DNA of 47,322 bases from Candidatus Enterocola intestinipullorum (GCA_017694565.1 JADIMR010000049.1:1-47322); one strand, 5' to 3'; shown: positions 18,383 to 26,916, numbered from the stretch's first letter. Translations and numbers: made by a program. The notes: generated from the letters alone by a model not told the origin.

Positions 18383-19603
18383 ATGATCATCAACGATTGC
18401 GAACTATCCAACGGCTCCCGCCTGCTTCACGTGCGCTGTAAGGGAGATGTTTCCATATTCGGGGCAATGATAAATGCCGGAAGCCGCGACGAAATGCCCG
18501 GTGAGCACGGTTTCGCACACTTGGTGGAACACATGCTGTTCAAAGGAACGACGCATCGCGACTACGCGCAAATCATCAACAGGGTGGAAGACGTGGGCGG
18601 GGACATAAACGCCTTCACGACAAAGGAAGACACCTCCCTGTACACGATATTCCTGAAACGGTATCTGCCAAGGATGGTGGAATTGATATGCGACATGGTT
18701 TTCAATCCCGAATTCACAGACGAAATGCTGCGTCGCGAAACCGAAGTCATAAGGGACGAAATAGATTCATACTCCGACAATCCGATCGAATTGATTTTGG
18801 ACGATTTCGAAGACGTGATTTTTTCAGGAAGCCCGATAGGACACAACATTCTTGGAGAGAAAAGAACGATTTCGGCTGCCACGCGGCAAAAAGTGTCGGC
18901 ATTCTACAAACGCTGCTACACTAACGGCAGAATAACTTTTTTCTGCATGGGAGAATACGATTTCGCGCGTGTACGAAAACTGTTGGAACAACATACTTCA
19001 AGTTCGGGAGCAATCGACAAGGAAGCGTCACGGATGCCGCCGGCAACATACTCGCCGCGCAAACTGCACCTTAAAAAGCGCACACAACAAATACACTGCG
19101 TTTTGGGCAACCGCGCCTACCGTGCGACGGACGAACGCCGCCCCGCCCTTGCCCTGCTCAACAACTTATTGGGTGGCAACTGCCTTAGCAGCAGGTTGAA
19201 CATGAGTTTAAGGGAAAACCATGGTTTGGTGTATACCGTGGAATCGCAGTATACGCCTTACAGCGATACCGGTAATTGGAACATATACATGGGGGCGGAC
19301 AGGTCCGACATCTGCAAGGCCGTAAGCCTTGCAAAGTCCGAATTGTCGAAACTATGCGAAAACCGCCTGTCGGAAAAAGAACTGTCCAAGGCGAAAAGGA
19401 AATTCCTTGCGCAGATGACCTTGGGCGGAGAGGTAAAGGAGAACTGGATTTTGGCCGCCGTGCGGCAATACACGGAATACGGGCATATTTTTGAAAAAAA
19501 CGAAGCCGAGGCTGCCGTAAATTCGATAAGCCCGGAACTATTGCGCGAAGTGGCCTGCGACATTTTCGATGAAAACAAAATCTCAGAACTGTATTACGAA
19601 TGA
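18383..19603 (+). CDS. M16-family zinc metalloprotease
   Basis: The N-terminal half carries the inverted zinc motif HLVEH (H46, E49, H50) and the downstream glutamate E126 (VIRDEIDSYSDNP), 76 residues on, as in processing-peptidase-like M16 enzymes. The C-terminal half is an inactive-type repeat with LLGGNCLSSRLNMSLRENHGLVY, which is characteristic of the family. The 406-aa length fits the short bacterial M16B group. No signal peptide is visible, so it is probably cytoplasmic. Its stop overlaps the start of the methyltransferase by 4 bp (ATGA). It begins soon after a terminator, and no TAnnTTTG promoter was found in front of it. Confidence 0.9.
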   Translation: MIINDCELSNGSRLLHVRCKGDVSIFGAMINAGSRDEMPGEHGFAHLVEHMLFKGTTHRDYAQIINRVEDVGGDINAFTTKEDTSLYTIFLKRYLPRMVELICDMVFNPEFTDEMLRRETEVIRDEIDSYSDNPIELILDDFEDVIFSGSPIGHNILGEKRTISAATRQKVSAFYKRCYTNGRITFFCMGEYDFARVRKLLEQHTSSSGAIDKEASRMPPATYSPRKLHLKKRTQQIHCVLGNRAYRATDERRPALALLNNLLGGNCLSSRLNMSLRENHGLVYTVESQYTPYSDTGNWNIYMGADRSDICKAVSLAKSELSKLCENRLSEKELSKAKRKFLAQMTLGGEVKENWILAAVRQYTEYGHIFEKNEAEAAVNSISPELLREVACDIFDENKISELYYE

Positions 19604-20232
19604 GCGAAGAATTGGAACAATATGTAATAGATCATTCCGTGGAAGAACTTCCGCTGTTGAAACAACTGTCCCGCGAAGCGAATGTCAAACTTTTGCACGG
19701 ACGAATGGTTTCGGGACATATCCAAGGCCGGTTGTTGTCGGCGGTGGCACACATGATAAAGCCGGACCGCATACTTGAAATAGGCACGTATGTGGGATAT
19801 TCCGCAATCTGCCTTGCGGAAGGTTTGCCGGAAAACGGGAAACTCATAACCATAGACAAGGACGACGAAATCGAAGACATGGCCCGCTCGTACTTGGAAC
19901 GCTGCGACAATGCCGGCAAGATTGATTTCATAATAGGCGATGCCTTGAAAATAATTCCCGGATTGGATGAAACTTTCAATTTGGTATTCATAGACGGGGA
20001 CAAACGACAGTACAATGAATATTACGATGCCGTATTCGACAAAGTGCCGTCCGGTGGATTCATCTTGGCAGACAACACCTTGTGGAACGGCAAACTGCTG
20101 CACGACGTGGCATCGAACGACCACATGAGCAAGGGACTGGTAGCATTCAACGACCGGATTGTCAATGACAAGCGCGTTGAGACTTTCATGCTTCCGCTCA
20201 GGGACGGCATTACATTCATACGGAAACTTTGA
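19600..20232 (+). CDS. SAM-dependent O-methyltransferase (family 3)
   Basis: The 210-aa protein follows the caffeoyl-CoA/catechol-type O-methyltransferase pattern. It has ILEIGTYVGYSAICLAEGLPENG as the SAM-binding loop, ITIDKDDE as the acidic strand-2 end, FIIGDAL, LVFIDGDKRQYNEYY and ILADNTLWNGK with the metal-binding D/N pair, and DGITFIRK at the end. Bacteroidetes carry such proteins widely and their substrates are mostly unknown; catechols or tRNA are known substrates in relatives. It is translationally coupled to the M16 peptidase gene and is followed closely by a small outer-membrane protein. Confidence 0.9.
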   Translation: MSEELEQYVIDHSVEELPLLKQLSREANVKLLHGRMVSGHIQGRLLSAVAHMIKPDRILEIGTYVGYSAICLAEGLPENGKLITIDKDDEIEDMARSYLERCDNAGKIDFIIGDALKIIPGLDETFNLVFIDGDKRQYNEYYDAVFDKVPSGGFILADNTLWNGKLLHDVASNDHMSKGLVAFNDRIVNDKRVETFMLPLRDGITFIRKL

Positions 20233-20267
20233 AAACCACAGGCATATACAAAAACACAAGGACGCAA

Positions 20268-20894
20268 ATGAAAAAAGCTATCATAGCATCGATACTGTGC
20301 CTTTCGTCCATTTGGACAGGCATGGCGCAAAGCAAGGGCGACATGGCGTTGGGCGGAGACTTGGGGCTAAGCACTACGCAAATGATACACACCAAGGAAG
20401 CAGGCGGTTATTACCTCAACCAGACACAACATTACGGCACCACGTTTACCATAGCCCCGAAGTTCAGCTATTTCGCCGCCGACAATTTCGAAATGGATTT
20501 AAGCGTAGGCTACACCTTGTCCGGCGATTTCTTCGGCGATGGTGAATTCATGCACGTTTTGGACGGTTCGATAGGTATGCACTACTACGTCCATATCATA
20601 CGCGACCGGTTCTTCTACACGCCCGGCTTCAATTTGTCGTTCGGCGGGGTAAAGAGCGTGGAGGTGCGCGACAACGGGGAACGCTTCAGCCAGGACGGTA
20701 TGCCTTTCGTGTTCGGGGCGGATTTGGAATTGGGACGTTTTGAATTCAAAGCAAATCGACATTGGGGATTTTCGGCAAATTTGCTTACTTTGCAAATTGC
20801 AACCACGACGGGAATTACCGCATACGACCGTTCTACTTCGATAGGAGTGAACCTCAATTGCGGTATCACGCTCGGCACCATGTATTATTTTTAA
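20268..20894 (+). CDS. Small outer-membrane beta-barrel protein
   Basis: ATG 20268 gives a clean signal peptide (MKKAIIASILCLSSIWTGMAQS), and the mature part is about 190 residues of alternating hydrophobic/polar strands rich in G, F and Y. The chain ends in MYYF, and a C-terminal aromatic residue is usual for outer-membrane barrels. The pattern suits an eight-stranded OmpW/OprF-like barrel of the porin-family type. Function is unknown. The upstream ORF-track extension has no signal character. Confidence 0.8.
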   Translation: MKKAIIASILCLSSIWTGMAQSKGDMALGGDLGLSTTQMIHTKEAGGYYLNQTQHYGTTFTIAPKFSYFAADNFEMDLSVGYTLSGDFFGDGEFMHVLDGSIGMHYYVHIIRDRFFYTPGFNLSFGGVKSVEVRDNGERFSQDGMPFVFGADLELGRFEFKANRHWGFSANLLTLQIATTTGITAYDRSTSIGVNLNCGITLGTMYYF

Positions 20895-21148
20895 GATGAA
20901 TCCGGTATCAGATTCCAGCAAGCGGCTTCGCCGCTTTGATTGGTGCATAAGACAACATCTGTAACCTGCCACGGTAACAAGCGTTGTTAATTCTAAATTT
21001 TTAATTATACATTAATAGAAACCACTGCAAGCTGAAAATTCGTGCAAGCCGAATTTTCGTGCCAGCGAGAGCATGAACAACTGAATTTGTTCATAGCCGG
21101 GCGCAGCCGAAAATGAGCGGAGCTAAACCTGTAACCAGAATAACTAAT
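20895..21148 (+). repeat. 254-bp gap with three hairpins before rbfA
   Basis: Seen here are AAGCGGC-TTC-GCCGCTT (20930-20946), GAAAATTCG...CGAATTTTC (21034-21058) and ATGAACAA...TTGTTCAT (21072-21093), plus AATTCTAAATTTTTAATTATACATTA. The last sequence recurs in similar form at about 40615-40635. No T tract follows the hairpins and no TAnnTTTG promoter was found. The gap looks like a small cluster of structured intergenic repeats. Confidence 0.6.
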
Positions 21149-21484
21149 ATGGAAACCAAACGCCAAAACAAAATTGCACGTCTTATCCAAAAAGAGATGA
21201 GCGAAATATTTTTGGGTATGACCCGCCAAATGCACAACACATTGGTAACCGTAACCGTAGTGCGTGTCAGCCCCGATTTAAGCGTGGCGAAAATTTACCT
21301 CAGCATATTCCCAAGCGAAAAATCACAAGAACTTTTGGAATTCATCCGCTCGAAATCAGTACCCATAAGACATGATTTGTCGCAACGCACCCGCTTCCAG
21401 TTGCGCATAGTCCCCGAATTGTCTTTCTTTTTGGACGATTCGCTGGATTATATCGACCACATAGACCAACTTCTGAAAGAGTAA
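21149..21484 (+). CDS. rbfA: Ribosome-binding factor A
   Basis: RbfA is a cold-shock factor that helps mature the 30S subunit and 16S rRNA 5' end. The 111-aa product has the KH-type fold signature: RQNKIARLIQKEMSEIF at the start, VTVVRVSPDLSVAKIYLSIFP in the centre and ELSFFLDDSLDYIDHIDQLL at the end. The ATG at 21149 (METKRQNK) is preferred over the upstream start, which lies in hairpin-rich DNA. It is followed 6 bp later by a LolC/E-like permease gene, a pairing common in Bacteroidetes. Confidence 0.95.
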   Translation: METKRQNKIARLIQKEMSEIFLGMTRQMHNTLVTVTVVRVSPDLSVAKIYLSIFPSEKSQELLEFIRSKSVPIRHDLSQRTRFQLRIVPELSFFLDDSLDYIDHIDQLLKE

Positions 21485-21489
21485 CGAAC

Positions 21490-22701
21490 GTGCCTTTCCC
21501 GTTATACATAGCAGCACGTTACCTGTTTTCGAAGAAATCGCAAAATGCGATCAACATCATTTCGTTAGTGTCTGTTTGCTCCGTAGCAGTAGGCACAATG
21601 GCATTGGTATGCGTGATGTCCGTTTTCAACGGCTTTGAAAACGTCGTGGCTTCCATGTTCGGGAATTTCGACCCGCAATTGAAAATCAGCGCCGTCGAGG
21701 GCAAGGTTTTCGACCCGGCGGAAACCGACACCGTAAAGACATTCGAAGAAGTGGTTTATTACGATGCCGTGCTGCAAGAAAACGCGCTTTTGCAATTCCG
21801 CGACAAACAAACACCCGTAAGCGTGAAGGGCGTAGGGGAAAATTACGCCGACATAAACCGCATCGGGGACATAATGACCGACGGCGAGTTCATGCTCCGC
21901 TCAGGTTCTTTCAACATGGCCGTCGGAGGCGCAGCCCTTGTACGCAACATGGGATGCGGAGTGCATTTCGTAGACCCTATGTACCTCTATGCGCCCAAGC
22001 GCGAAGGAAAAGTGAACATTATCCGTCCCGACCAATCTTTCCGCCGCGAAACCGTTTTCTATTCCGGCTCTTTTTTGGTGCAACAGGAACAATACGACAA
22101 CAACCTGCTGATTGTTTCACTTCCTGTGGCACGCAGGCTTTTCGATTACGACACGGAAGCCAGCTCCATTGAAATAAAGCTCCGGGACGGGTGCGACGAG
22201 AAAAAGGTGCAGAAAAAAATGCAAGCGGCTTTGGGCGACGGCTTCAAAGTGCAAAACCGCTACGAGCAACAGGAAGATTTCTACAAAATGATGCAGGTGG
22301 AAAAATGGGTTACATACCTCATCCTGTCCTTCATATTGGTTATCGCCCTGTTCAACATAGTCGGCTCGCTCACCATGCTCATGCTCGACAAGAAAGAAGA
22401 TTCCCGCATACTCGAAGATTTGGGAGCCTGCAAAAACGACATTTTCCGGATTTTCCTTTATTGCGGTTGCCTCATAACCGTAACCGGTGTAATAGCAGGC
22501 ATCGTCGTAGGTTTGATATTATGCTACATACAACAACGCTTCGGCATAATCACCTTGGCAAGCAACTACATCGTAAGCTATTATCCCGTCGATGTACGTG
22601 GCGGCGACCTTGTCGTGATTGCCGCTACCGTCTGCCTTTTGGGATTCGCAGCTTCCGTTTACCCTGCGTTGGAAGCGAAAAAACAATCTTCTACAAAATA
22701 A
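21490..22701 (+). CDS. LolC/LolE-like ABC transporter permease
   Basis: The 403-aa membrane protein has an N-terminal transmembrane helix (SVCSVAVGTMALVCVMSVFNGFENVV), a large periplasmic domain and three C-terminal helices in the FtsX/MacB arrangement (VTYLILSFILVIALFNIVGSLTMLMLDK). LolCE-type permeases with an ATPase release lipoproteins from the inner membrane. It starts with GTG at 21490, 6 bp after the rbfA stop, so it is very likely co-transcribed. The cognate ATPase is not in the window. Confidence 0.88.
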   Translation: MPFPLYIAARYLFSKKSQNAINIISLVSVCSVAVGTMALVCVMSVFNGFENVVASMFGNFDPQLKISAVEGKVFDPAETDTVKTFEEVVYYDAVLQENALLQFRDKQTPVSVKGVGENYADINRIGDIMTDGEFMLRSGSFNMAVGGAALVRNMGCGVHFVDPMYLYAPKREGKVNIIRPDQSFRRETVFYSGSFLVQQEQYDNNLLIVSLPVARRLFDYDTEASSIEIKLRDGCDEKKVQKKMQAALGDGFKVQNRYEQQEDFYKMMQVEKWVTYLILSFILVIALFNIVGSLTMLMLDKKEDSRILEDLGACKNDIFRIFLYCGCLITVTGVIAGIVVGLILCYIQQRFGIITLASNYIVSYYPVDVRGGDLVVIAATVCLLGFAASVYPALEAKKQSSTK

Positions 22702-22702
22702 A

Positions 22703-22747
22703 TGTGTACAATTTTGGTACACAAATTACAAAAAGCGGCTATCTTTG
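22703..22747 (+). promoter_or_regulatory. Promoter and likely autoregulatory operator of the YefM/YoeB-type pair
   Basis: TATCTTTG (22740-22747) is a consensus -7 element 33 bp before the antitoxin start. A perfect inverted repeat TGTGTAC-AATTTTG-GTACACA (22703-22723) covers the probable -33 TTTG (22713-22716). Antitoxin-toxin complexes of this class repress their own promoter by binding such palindromes, so this is a good operator candidate. Confidence 0.65.
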
Positions 22748-22780
22748 CATTAACGATGCAACCCTTTAAAACACTATACC

Positions 22781-23041
22781 ATGTTAGTAGTTTCGGCAAG
22801 AGAATTCAGAGAAAACCAAAAAAGTTATTTGGACCAAGTAATAAACGGAGTAGAACTGCTCATCACCAGAGGCAAAAAACAGGCATTCAAGATATTGCCC
22901 GTTACAAACGATGACACATTGATGAGCAAGGAAGAGTTTTTTGCCAAATTGGACAAGGCAAAAGAGGAAATCAAGGAAGGGAAAACCATAGCAATGGAAC
23001 CGGATGAAACATTGGAAGACCTGCTAAACAGAATTAATTAG
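22781..23041 (+). CDS. Phd/YefM-type antitoxin
   Basis: The 86-aa protein begins MLVVSAREFRENQKSYLDQV, the N-terminal DNA-binding pattern of Phd/YefM antitoxins. It is followed by ELLITRGKKQAFKILPV and a flexible acidic tail that would wrap the toxin. It lies 7 bp upstream of a YoeB-type toxin gene on the same strand, under a promoter with a palindromic operator candidate. It should neutralise the toxin and repress the pair's transcription. Confidence 0.9.
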   Translation: MLVVSAREFRENQKSYLDQVINGVELLITRGKKQAFKILPVTNDDTLMSKEEFFAKLDKAKEEIKEGKTIAMEPDETLEDLLNRIN

Positions 23042-23048
23042 AAATACG

Positions 23049-23321
23049 ATGTTCAAGATCGAATTTACAAAACAAGGGCTGGAAGACATACGGAAATTGC
23101 AAAAAAACGAAATCTCCGCATTTAAAAAGGTCAGTGCCTTAATCGAAGAACTTAAAGAGCATCCAAGAAGCGGGACCGGTCATCCTGAACAATTGAAAGA
23201 GTATGGCAACGAGACTTGGTCGCGTAGGATAACAAAAAAACACCGCTTGGTATATAGCATAGAGGAAGAGAGGATTTTGGTTTTGGTACTATCGTCATAC
23301 GGTCATTACGATGACAAATAA
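23049..23321 (+). CDS. yoeB: Txe/YoeB-family ribosome-dependent mRNase toxin
   Basis: YoeB toxins cut mRNA in the ribosomal A site. The 90-aa product has the family core HPEQLKEYGNETWSRRITKKHRLVY and ends SSYGHYDDK. The catalytic residues of E. coli YoeB (E46, R65, H83) correspond to E47, R66 and H86. The basic, compact form is usual. With the antitoxin upstream it forms an apparently intact type II module. Confidence 0.92.
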   Translation: MFKIEFTKQGLEDIRKLQKNEISAFKKVSALIEELKEHPRSGTGHPEQLKEYGNETWSRRITKKHRLVYSIEEERILVLVLSSYGHYDDK

Positions 23322-23331
23322 ATTATAACAG

Positions 23332-23859
23332 ATGTACAGATTCATAGCCCTTGCATTTGCATTTTGCTGTTTTGCGCTTTTGCAAGCCCAAGACTACATG
23401 AAATACGCCCGGATGTACGAAGGCTGCGAGGACAAGGAGCCTTCGGTGATTTACGGGGCAAGTTACAATCCCTACCCTCCCGGACTAACCGATGCCGAAT
23501 TTCCGGGCGGGGACGTGGAATTCATAGTATATATCAAAAACAACACCGAATTGCAGGAAGTTTACAGCGGTGAATACGATGAACAGGGACGACCGCTTTT
23601 GGTAACCGGGGAAGTATGGGTGGAATTTGTCGTGGACCGCTGCGGCTTGGTAGGCAACCTGAACATCGTGCAATCGCTTACGGACGAGCAAGATGCCGAA
23701 GCCTTGCGCGTCATGGAATCGCTGCCGATATTCAAAGCCGCCGAACTTGACGGTTATCGCGTAAAGTCGGCATATATCGCCAAGATTCCTTTTACAAAGC
23801 CTCTTTGGGAAGAACCCGAACCAGACCCTCTGTACTACTACGACGATTATTATTATTGA
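23332..23859 (+). CDS. Secreted TonB-C-domain-like protein with Tyr-rich tail
   Basis: A signal peptide (MYRFIALAFAFCCFALLQAQ) precedes about 155 residues. AEFPGGDVEFIVYIKNN and VEFVVDRCGLVGNLNIVQSLTDEQDAEALRVMESLPIFKAAELDG match the TonB C-terminal-like module common in small Bacteroidetes exported proteins. There is no membrane anchor, so it is a free periplasmic or exported domain rather than a true energy transducer. The C-terminus is a short acidic and tyrosine-rich tail (DPLYYYDDYYY) of unknown purpose. It sits 10 bp after the toxin gene and before a second toxin-antitoxin pair, which may reflect insertion of the modules around it. Confidence 0.75.
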   Translation: MYRFIALAFAFCCFALLQAQDYMKYARMYEGCEDKEPSVIYGASYNPYPPGLTDAEFPGGDVEFIVYIKNNTELQEVYSGEYDEQGRPLLVTGEVWVEFVVDRCGLVGNLNIVQSLTDEQDAEALRVMESLPIFKAAELDGYRVKSAYIAKIPFTKPLWEEPEPDPLYYYDDYYY

Positions 23860-23886
23860 AACATTATGCCTATAATCTTATAAATC

Positions 23887-24114
23887 ATGAAAGTAGAAAT
23901 AACAATTGAAAGCATGTGGAATGGAATACAATCATTGCCACTTGTGAGCAAAAAAAAATTATTCGAAAAGTTATACTTCGACATAATTGAACAAGCAAAA
24001 GAAGAGACCATCAGTAAACAAGAAATCCTGAATGGCATAGAATCAGGGCTTAAAGACATGCACAATGGCAAATACAAAACTTTCGAACAATTCATGAAAG
24101 ATTGGCAAGATTGA
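23887..24114 (+). CDS. Putative antitoxin of a RelE-type pair
   Basis: This 75-aa protein (MKVEITIESMWNGIQSLPLVSKKKLFEKL...) does not match a family I can name with certainty. Its small size, its acidic helix-rich form with a predicted ESGLKDMHNGKYKTFEQFMKDW tail, and its position 7 bp upstream of a RelE/HigB-like toxin suggest it is the antitoxin. The coding sequence is clearly more AT-rich than its neighbours, in line with acquisition by transfer. Confidence 0.65.
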   Translation: MKVEITIESMWNGIQSLPLVSKKKLFEKLYFDIIEQAKEETISKQEILNGIESGLKDMHNGKYKTFEQFMKDWQD

Positions 24115-24121
24115 CAAAATC

Positions 24122-24496
24122 ATGGAATATTCTATTATCGTAGAACAAACTTTTGAAAAAGAAGTAAAACGACTCTACAAAAAATACCCGTCATTAAAAC
24201 AAGACATTTACACACTTGCCAAGGAACTTGTTAAGGATCCTCTTATTGGGGCAGATCTGGGAGGTGGATTGCGTAAAATCAGAATGCCAATAGGTTCTAA
24301 AGGAAAGGGCAAGAGTGGCGGGGCACGGGTCATCAGTTTTAATATCAAAATAGATAATGAAAAGGGAGTTGTTCATTTGATTTATCTTTATGACAAATCA
24401 GAAAGAGAAAGCATTTCCAAAAAAGAAATTGAGGAATTGCTGAATAAGACTTCGGTAAAACAAAACATAAGAAGTTATCGAGGATTCCGTAAATAA
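24122..24496 (+). CDS. RelE/HigB-like toxin
   Basis: The 124-aa product has a RelE/ParE-superfamily form: an N-terminal helical hairpin (FEKEVKRLYKKYPSLKQDIYTLAKELVKDP), the strand-loop LRKIRMPIGSKGKGKSGGARVI, which is typical of Gp49/HigB-like toxins, and VVHLIYLYDKSERESISKKEIEELL. These proteins cut ribosome-bound mRNA. The gene shares the low GC of its putative antitoxin. It lies 7 bp before DUF3109. Confidence 0.82.
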   Translation: MEYSIIVEQTFEKEVKRLYKKYPSLKQDIYTLAKELVKDPLIGADLGGGLRKIRMPIGSKGKGKSGGARVISFNIKIDNEKGVVHLIYLYDKSERESISKKEIEELLNKTSVKQNIRSYRGFRK

Positions 24497-24503
24497 TTTT
24501 CAA

Positions 24504-25079
24504 ATGCTCCAAATTCAAGATACGATAGTGAGTCTCGATTTGCTCCGGGAATGTTTTTGCTGCGACCTTGCAGCCTGCAAAGGGATGTGCTGCGAAGAAG
24601 GCGACGGCGGAGCTCCCCTGACGGAAGAAGAAGCGGAAACCATAACCGCCGACTTGGACAAAATCAGGCCATATATGACATCATCAGGGCAGAAAGCCGT
24701 GGAAGATGCCGGCGTTGCCTATACCGATCCTGACGGGGACCTTGTAACGCAGCTTGTAAACGGACGCGAATGCGCGTTTGCCGTAAAGAAAAACGGGACA
24801 TGGTCCTGTGCAATCGAAGAAGCATTCAACAATGGCGACAGCAAACTGCGCAAACCCATATCGTGCTTTTTGTACCCGGTCCGCATCACGGAACACAAGA
24901 AATTCACAGCCGTGGAATATCACCGCTGGAATATTTGCAAGCAAGCTGTTTGCAAAGGCAAGGGACTATCTCTGCCGCTTTACAAATTCCTGAAAAAACC
25001 ACTCATTGAACGTTTCGGCCAAGAATGGTACGACGAACTCGACCTTACTGCAAAAGAGTTCCTGAAACAATTCCATTGA
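24504..25079 (+). CDS. DUF3109 cysteine-rich protein
   Basis: The 191-aa protein matches the DUF3109 pattern common in Bacteroidetes: CFCCDLAACKGMCCEEGDGGAPLTEEE near the N-terminus, CAFAVKKNGTWSCAIEEAF in the middle, and KPISCFLYPVRI with WNICKQAVCKG towards the end. At least ten cysteines are grouped so that they could bind metal or an iron-sulfur cluster. The function is not known. The CFCCDLAACKGMCC stretch resembles the YkgJ-type zinc/iron-chelating group. Confidence 0.88.
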   Translation: MLQIQDTIVSLDLLRECFCCDLAACKGMCCEEGDGGAPLTEEEAETITADLDKIRPYMTSSGQKAVEDAGVAYTDPDGDLVTQLVNGRECAFAVKKNGTWSCAIEEAFNNGDSKLRKPISCFLYPVRITEHKKFTAVEYHRWNICKQAVCKGKGLSLPLYKFLKKPLIERFGQEWYDELDLTAKEFLKQFH

Positions 25080-25202
25080 ACACTCATTTCCAAATCGGTA
25101 TGCGGCAGCAATATTGAGTATCGCCGACACATGCATACCGCATTTTACCATTAATCATTAATTCCATAAAAAACAACTTGTTGCCACAGTTATCAATTAG
25201 CA

Positions 25203-25238
25203 AGAAAGCTGCGGCCGGATATCGGTTGCAGCTTTCTT
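25203..25238 (+). terminator. Terminator after DUF3109
   Basis: AAGAAAGCTGC pairs perfectly with GCAGCTTTCTT around a 14-nt loop, followed by ATTTAT. The T tail is weak. The remainder of the 25080-25324 gap holds no gene. Confidence 0.65.
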
Positions 25239-25291
25239 ATTTATCATAATGCCGCCCCACTTTCCAATAACCAATATCCACTAAAAATTCG

Positions 25292-25299
25292 TACCTTAG
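25292..25299 (+). promoter_or_regulatory. Weak -7 element before nadB
   Basis: TACCTTAG differs from TAnnTTTG at one position and lies 25 bp before the nadB start. No clear -33 element is present. Confidence 0.4.
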
Positions 25300-25324
25300 C
25301 CGCTAACTATTCGACATAAACGAA

Positions 25325-26899
25325 ATGATACACGAATATGACTTTTTAGTAATAGGCAGCGGTTTGGCGGGCATGAGCTTCGCCCTGAAAGTTGCCGACA
25401 AGGGCAAAGTGGCAATACTTTGCAAAAACAAATTGGAAGAAGCCAACACGAACCTGGCACAAGGCGGAATCGCGTCGGTTACGAACACTGCCGCCGACAA
25501 TTTTGAAAAACACATCCAAGACACGCTGATTGCGGGCGACGGGCTATGCAATGAAGCGGTGGTACGCAAAGTAGTGGAAGACGCACCTCGCGAAATAAAA
25601 CAATTGGTGGACTGGGGCGTGGACTTCGACAAGGACGAGAGCGGACATTTCGACCTGCACCGCGAAGGCGGACACTCCGAGTTCCGCATCCTGCACCATA
25701 AGGATTCTACCGGCGCGGAAGTGCAGCACACCTTGATGAAGCGCATACAGCAGCATCCCAACATAGACGTGTTCGAAGAATTTTACGCAATTGAAATAAT
25801 CACCCAGCACCACTTGGGACAATTGGTAAAACATACTACCCCGGACATAGAGTGTTACGGGGCATACGTACTCGAACCGAAAAAACATACAGTGCACACG
25901 TTCCTTAGCAAGGTAACCTTGATGGCCACCGGCGGCATAGGACAAATCTACCAGACCACTACCAACCCGTCCATTGCCACTGGCGACGGCATATCAATGG
26001 TTTACAGGGCAAAAGGGCGGGTAAAAGACATGGAATTCGTCCAATTCCACCCCACATCGCTGTATAACCCGTCGGAGCGTCCATCGTTCCTGATAACGGA
26101 AGCCATGCGCGGCTACGGCGCGGTTCTGCGGGACATAAAAGGGCGCGAGTTCATGCACAAATACGACAAGCGAGGCTCGCTTGCTCCCCGCGACATCGTC
26201 GCCCGCGCCATAGACACCGAAATGAAATTGGCCGGAAGCGACTATGTATATTTGGACGTTACGCACAAGAACGCGGATGAAACCAAAGAACATTTCCCCA
26301 TGATCTACGACAAATGCCTGAGCCTCGGCATAGACATTGCCAAAGATTACATACCCGTGGTTCCTGCCGCACATTACCTTTGCGGCGGCATAGTGGTGGA
26401 CACCAACGCCCGGTCGTCAATACGCCATTTGTATGCGGCGGGGGAATGCTCCTGCACCGGATTGCACGGGGCGAACCGCTTGGCCTCCAATTCGCTTTTG
26501 GAAGCGATTGTTTACGCCGATGCCGCCGCCCGCGACGCATTGTCAAAAATAAATTCGTTGTCGATTAACAGAGAAGTCCCTGATTGGAACGACGAAGGCA
26601 CTTCGCTGAACGAAGAAATGGTGCTAATTACCCAAAGCAAGAAAGAAGTTGGACAGATAATGAGCAACTATGTGGGCATTGTACGCTCCAACCTGCGCCT
26701 GAAACGCGCATTCGACCGTTTGGAACTGCTGTACAAAGAAACGAAAGACCTGTACGAACGCTCAATCGTAACCCGTGAGATATGCGAACTGCGCAATATA
26801 ATCAATACCGCCTACTTGGTGATAAAAATGGCGATGGAGCGCAAGGAAAGCCGGGGCTTGCATTACACCATCGACTATCCCGACAAAATAGTAGAGTAA
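25325..26899 (+). CDS. nadB: L-aspartate oxidase
   Basis: NadB oxidises L-aspartate to iminoaspartate, the first step of de novo NAD synthesis, using FAD and oxygen or fumarate. The 524-aa product has the FAD-binding start DFLVIGSGLAGMSFAL, NTNLAQGGIASV, the substrate loop LHREGGHSEFRILH, MEFVQFHPTSLY, PRDIVARAID, HYLCGGIVVD and GECSCTGLHGANRLASNSLLEA. All are typical of NadB rather than SdhA/FrdA. No nadA or nadC is adjacent. It has its own terminator, which also faces tRNA-Glu. Confidence 0.96.
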   Translation: MIHEYDFLVIGSGLAGMSFALKVADKGKVAILCKNKLEEANTNLAQGGIASVTNTAADNFEKHIQDTLIAGDGLCNEAVVRKVVEDAPREIKQLVDWGVDFDKDESGHFDLHREGGHSEFRILHHKDSTGAEVQHTLMKRIQQHPNIDVFEEFYAIEIITQHHLGQLVKHTTPDIECYGAYVLEPKKHTVHTFLSKVTLMATGGIGQIYQTTTNPSIATGDGISMVYRAKGRVKDMEFVQFHPTSLYNPSERPSFLITEAMRGYGAVLRDIKGREFMHKYDKRGSLAPRDIVARAIDTEMKLAGSDYVYLDVTHKNADETKEHFPMIYDKCLSLGIDIAKDYIPVVPAAHYLCGGIVVDTNARSSIRHLYAAGECSCTGLHGANRLASNSLLEAIVYADAAARDALSKINSLSINREVPDWNDEGTSLNEEMVLITQSKKEVGQIMSNYVGIVRSNLRLKRAFDRLELLYKETKDLYERSIVTREICELRNIINTAYLVIKMAMERKESRGLHYTIDYPDKIVE

Positions 26900-26916
26900 G
26901 CAAGACATTGACAAAT

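Noticed and set aside
22703-25079. Prophage or integrative element around the toxin-antitoxin genes
   Set aside because: No integrase, att repeats, phage structural genes or mobilisation genes are present.
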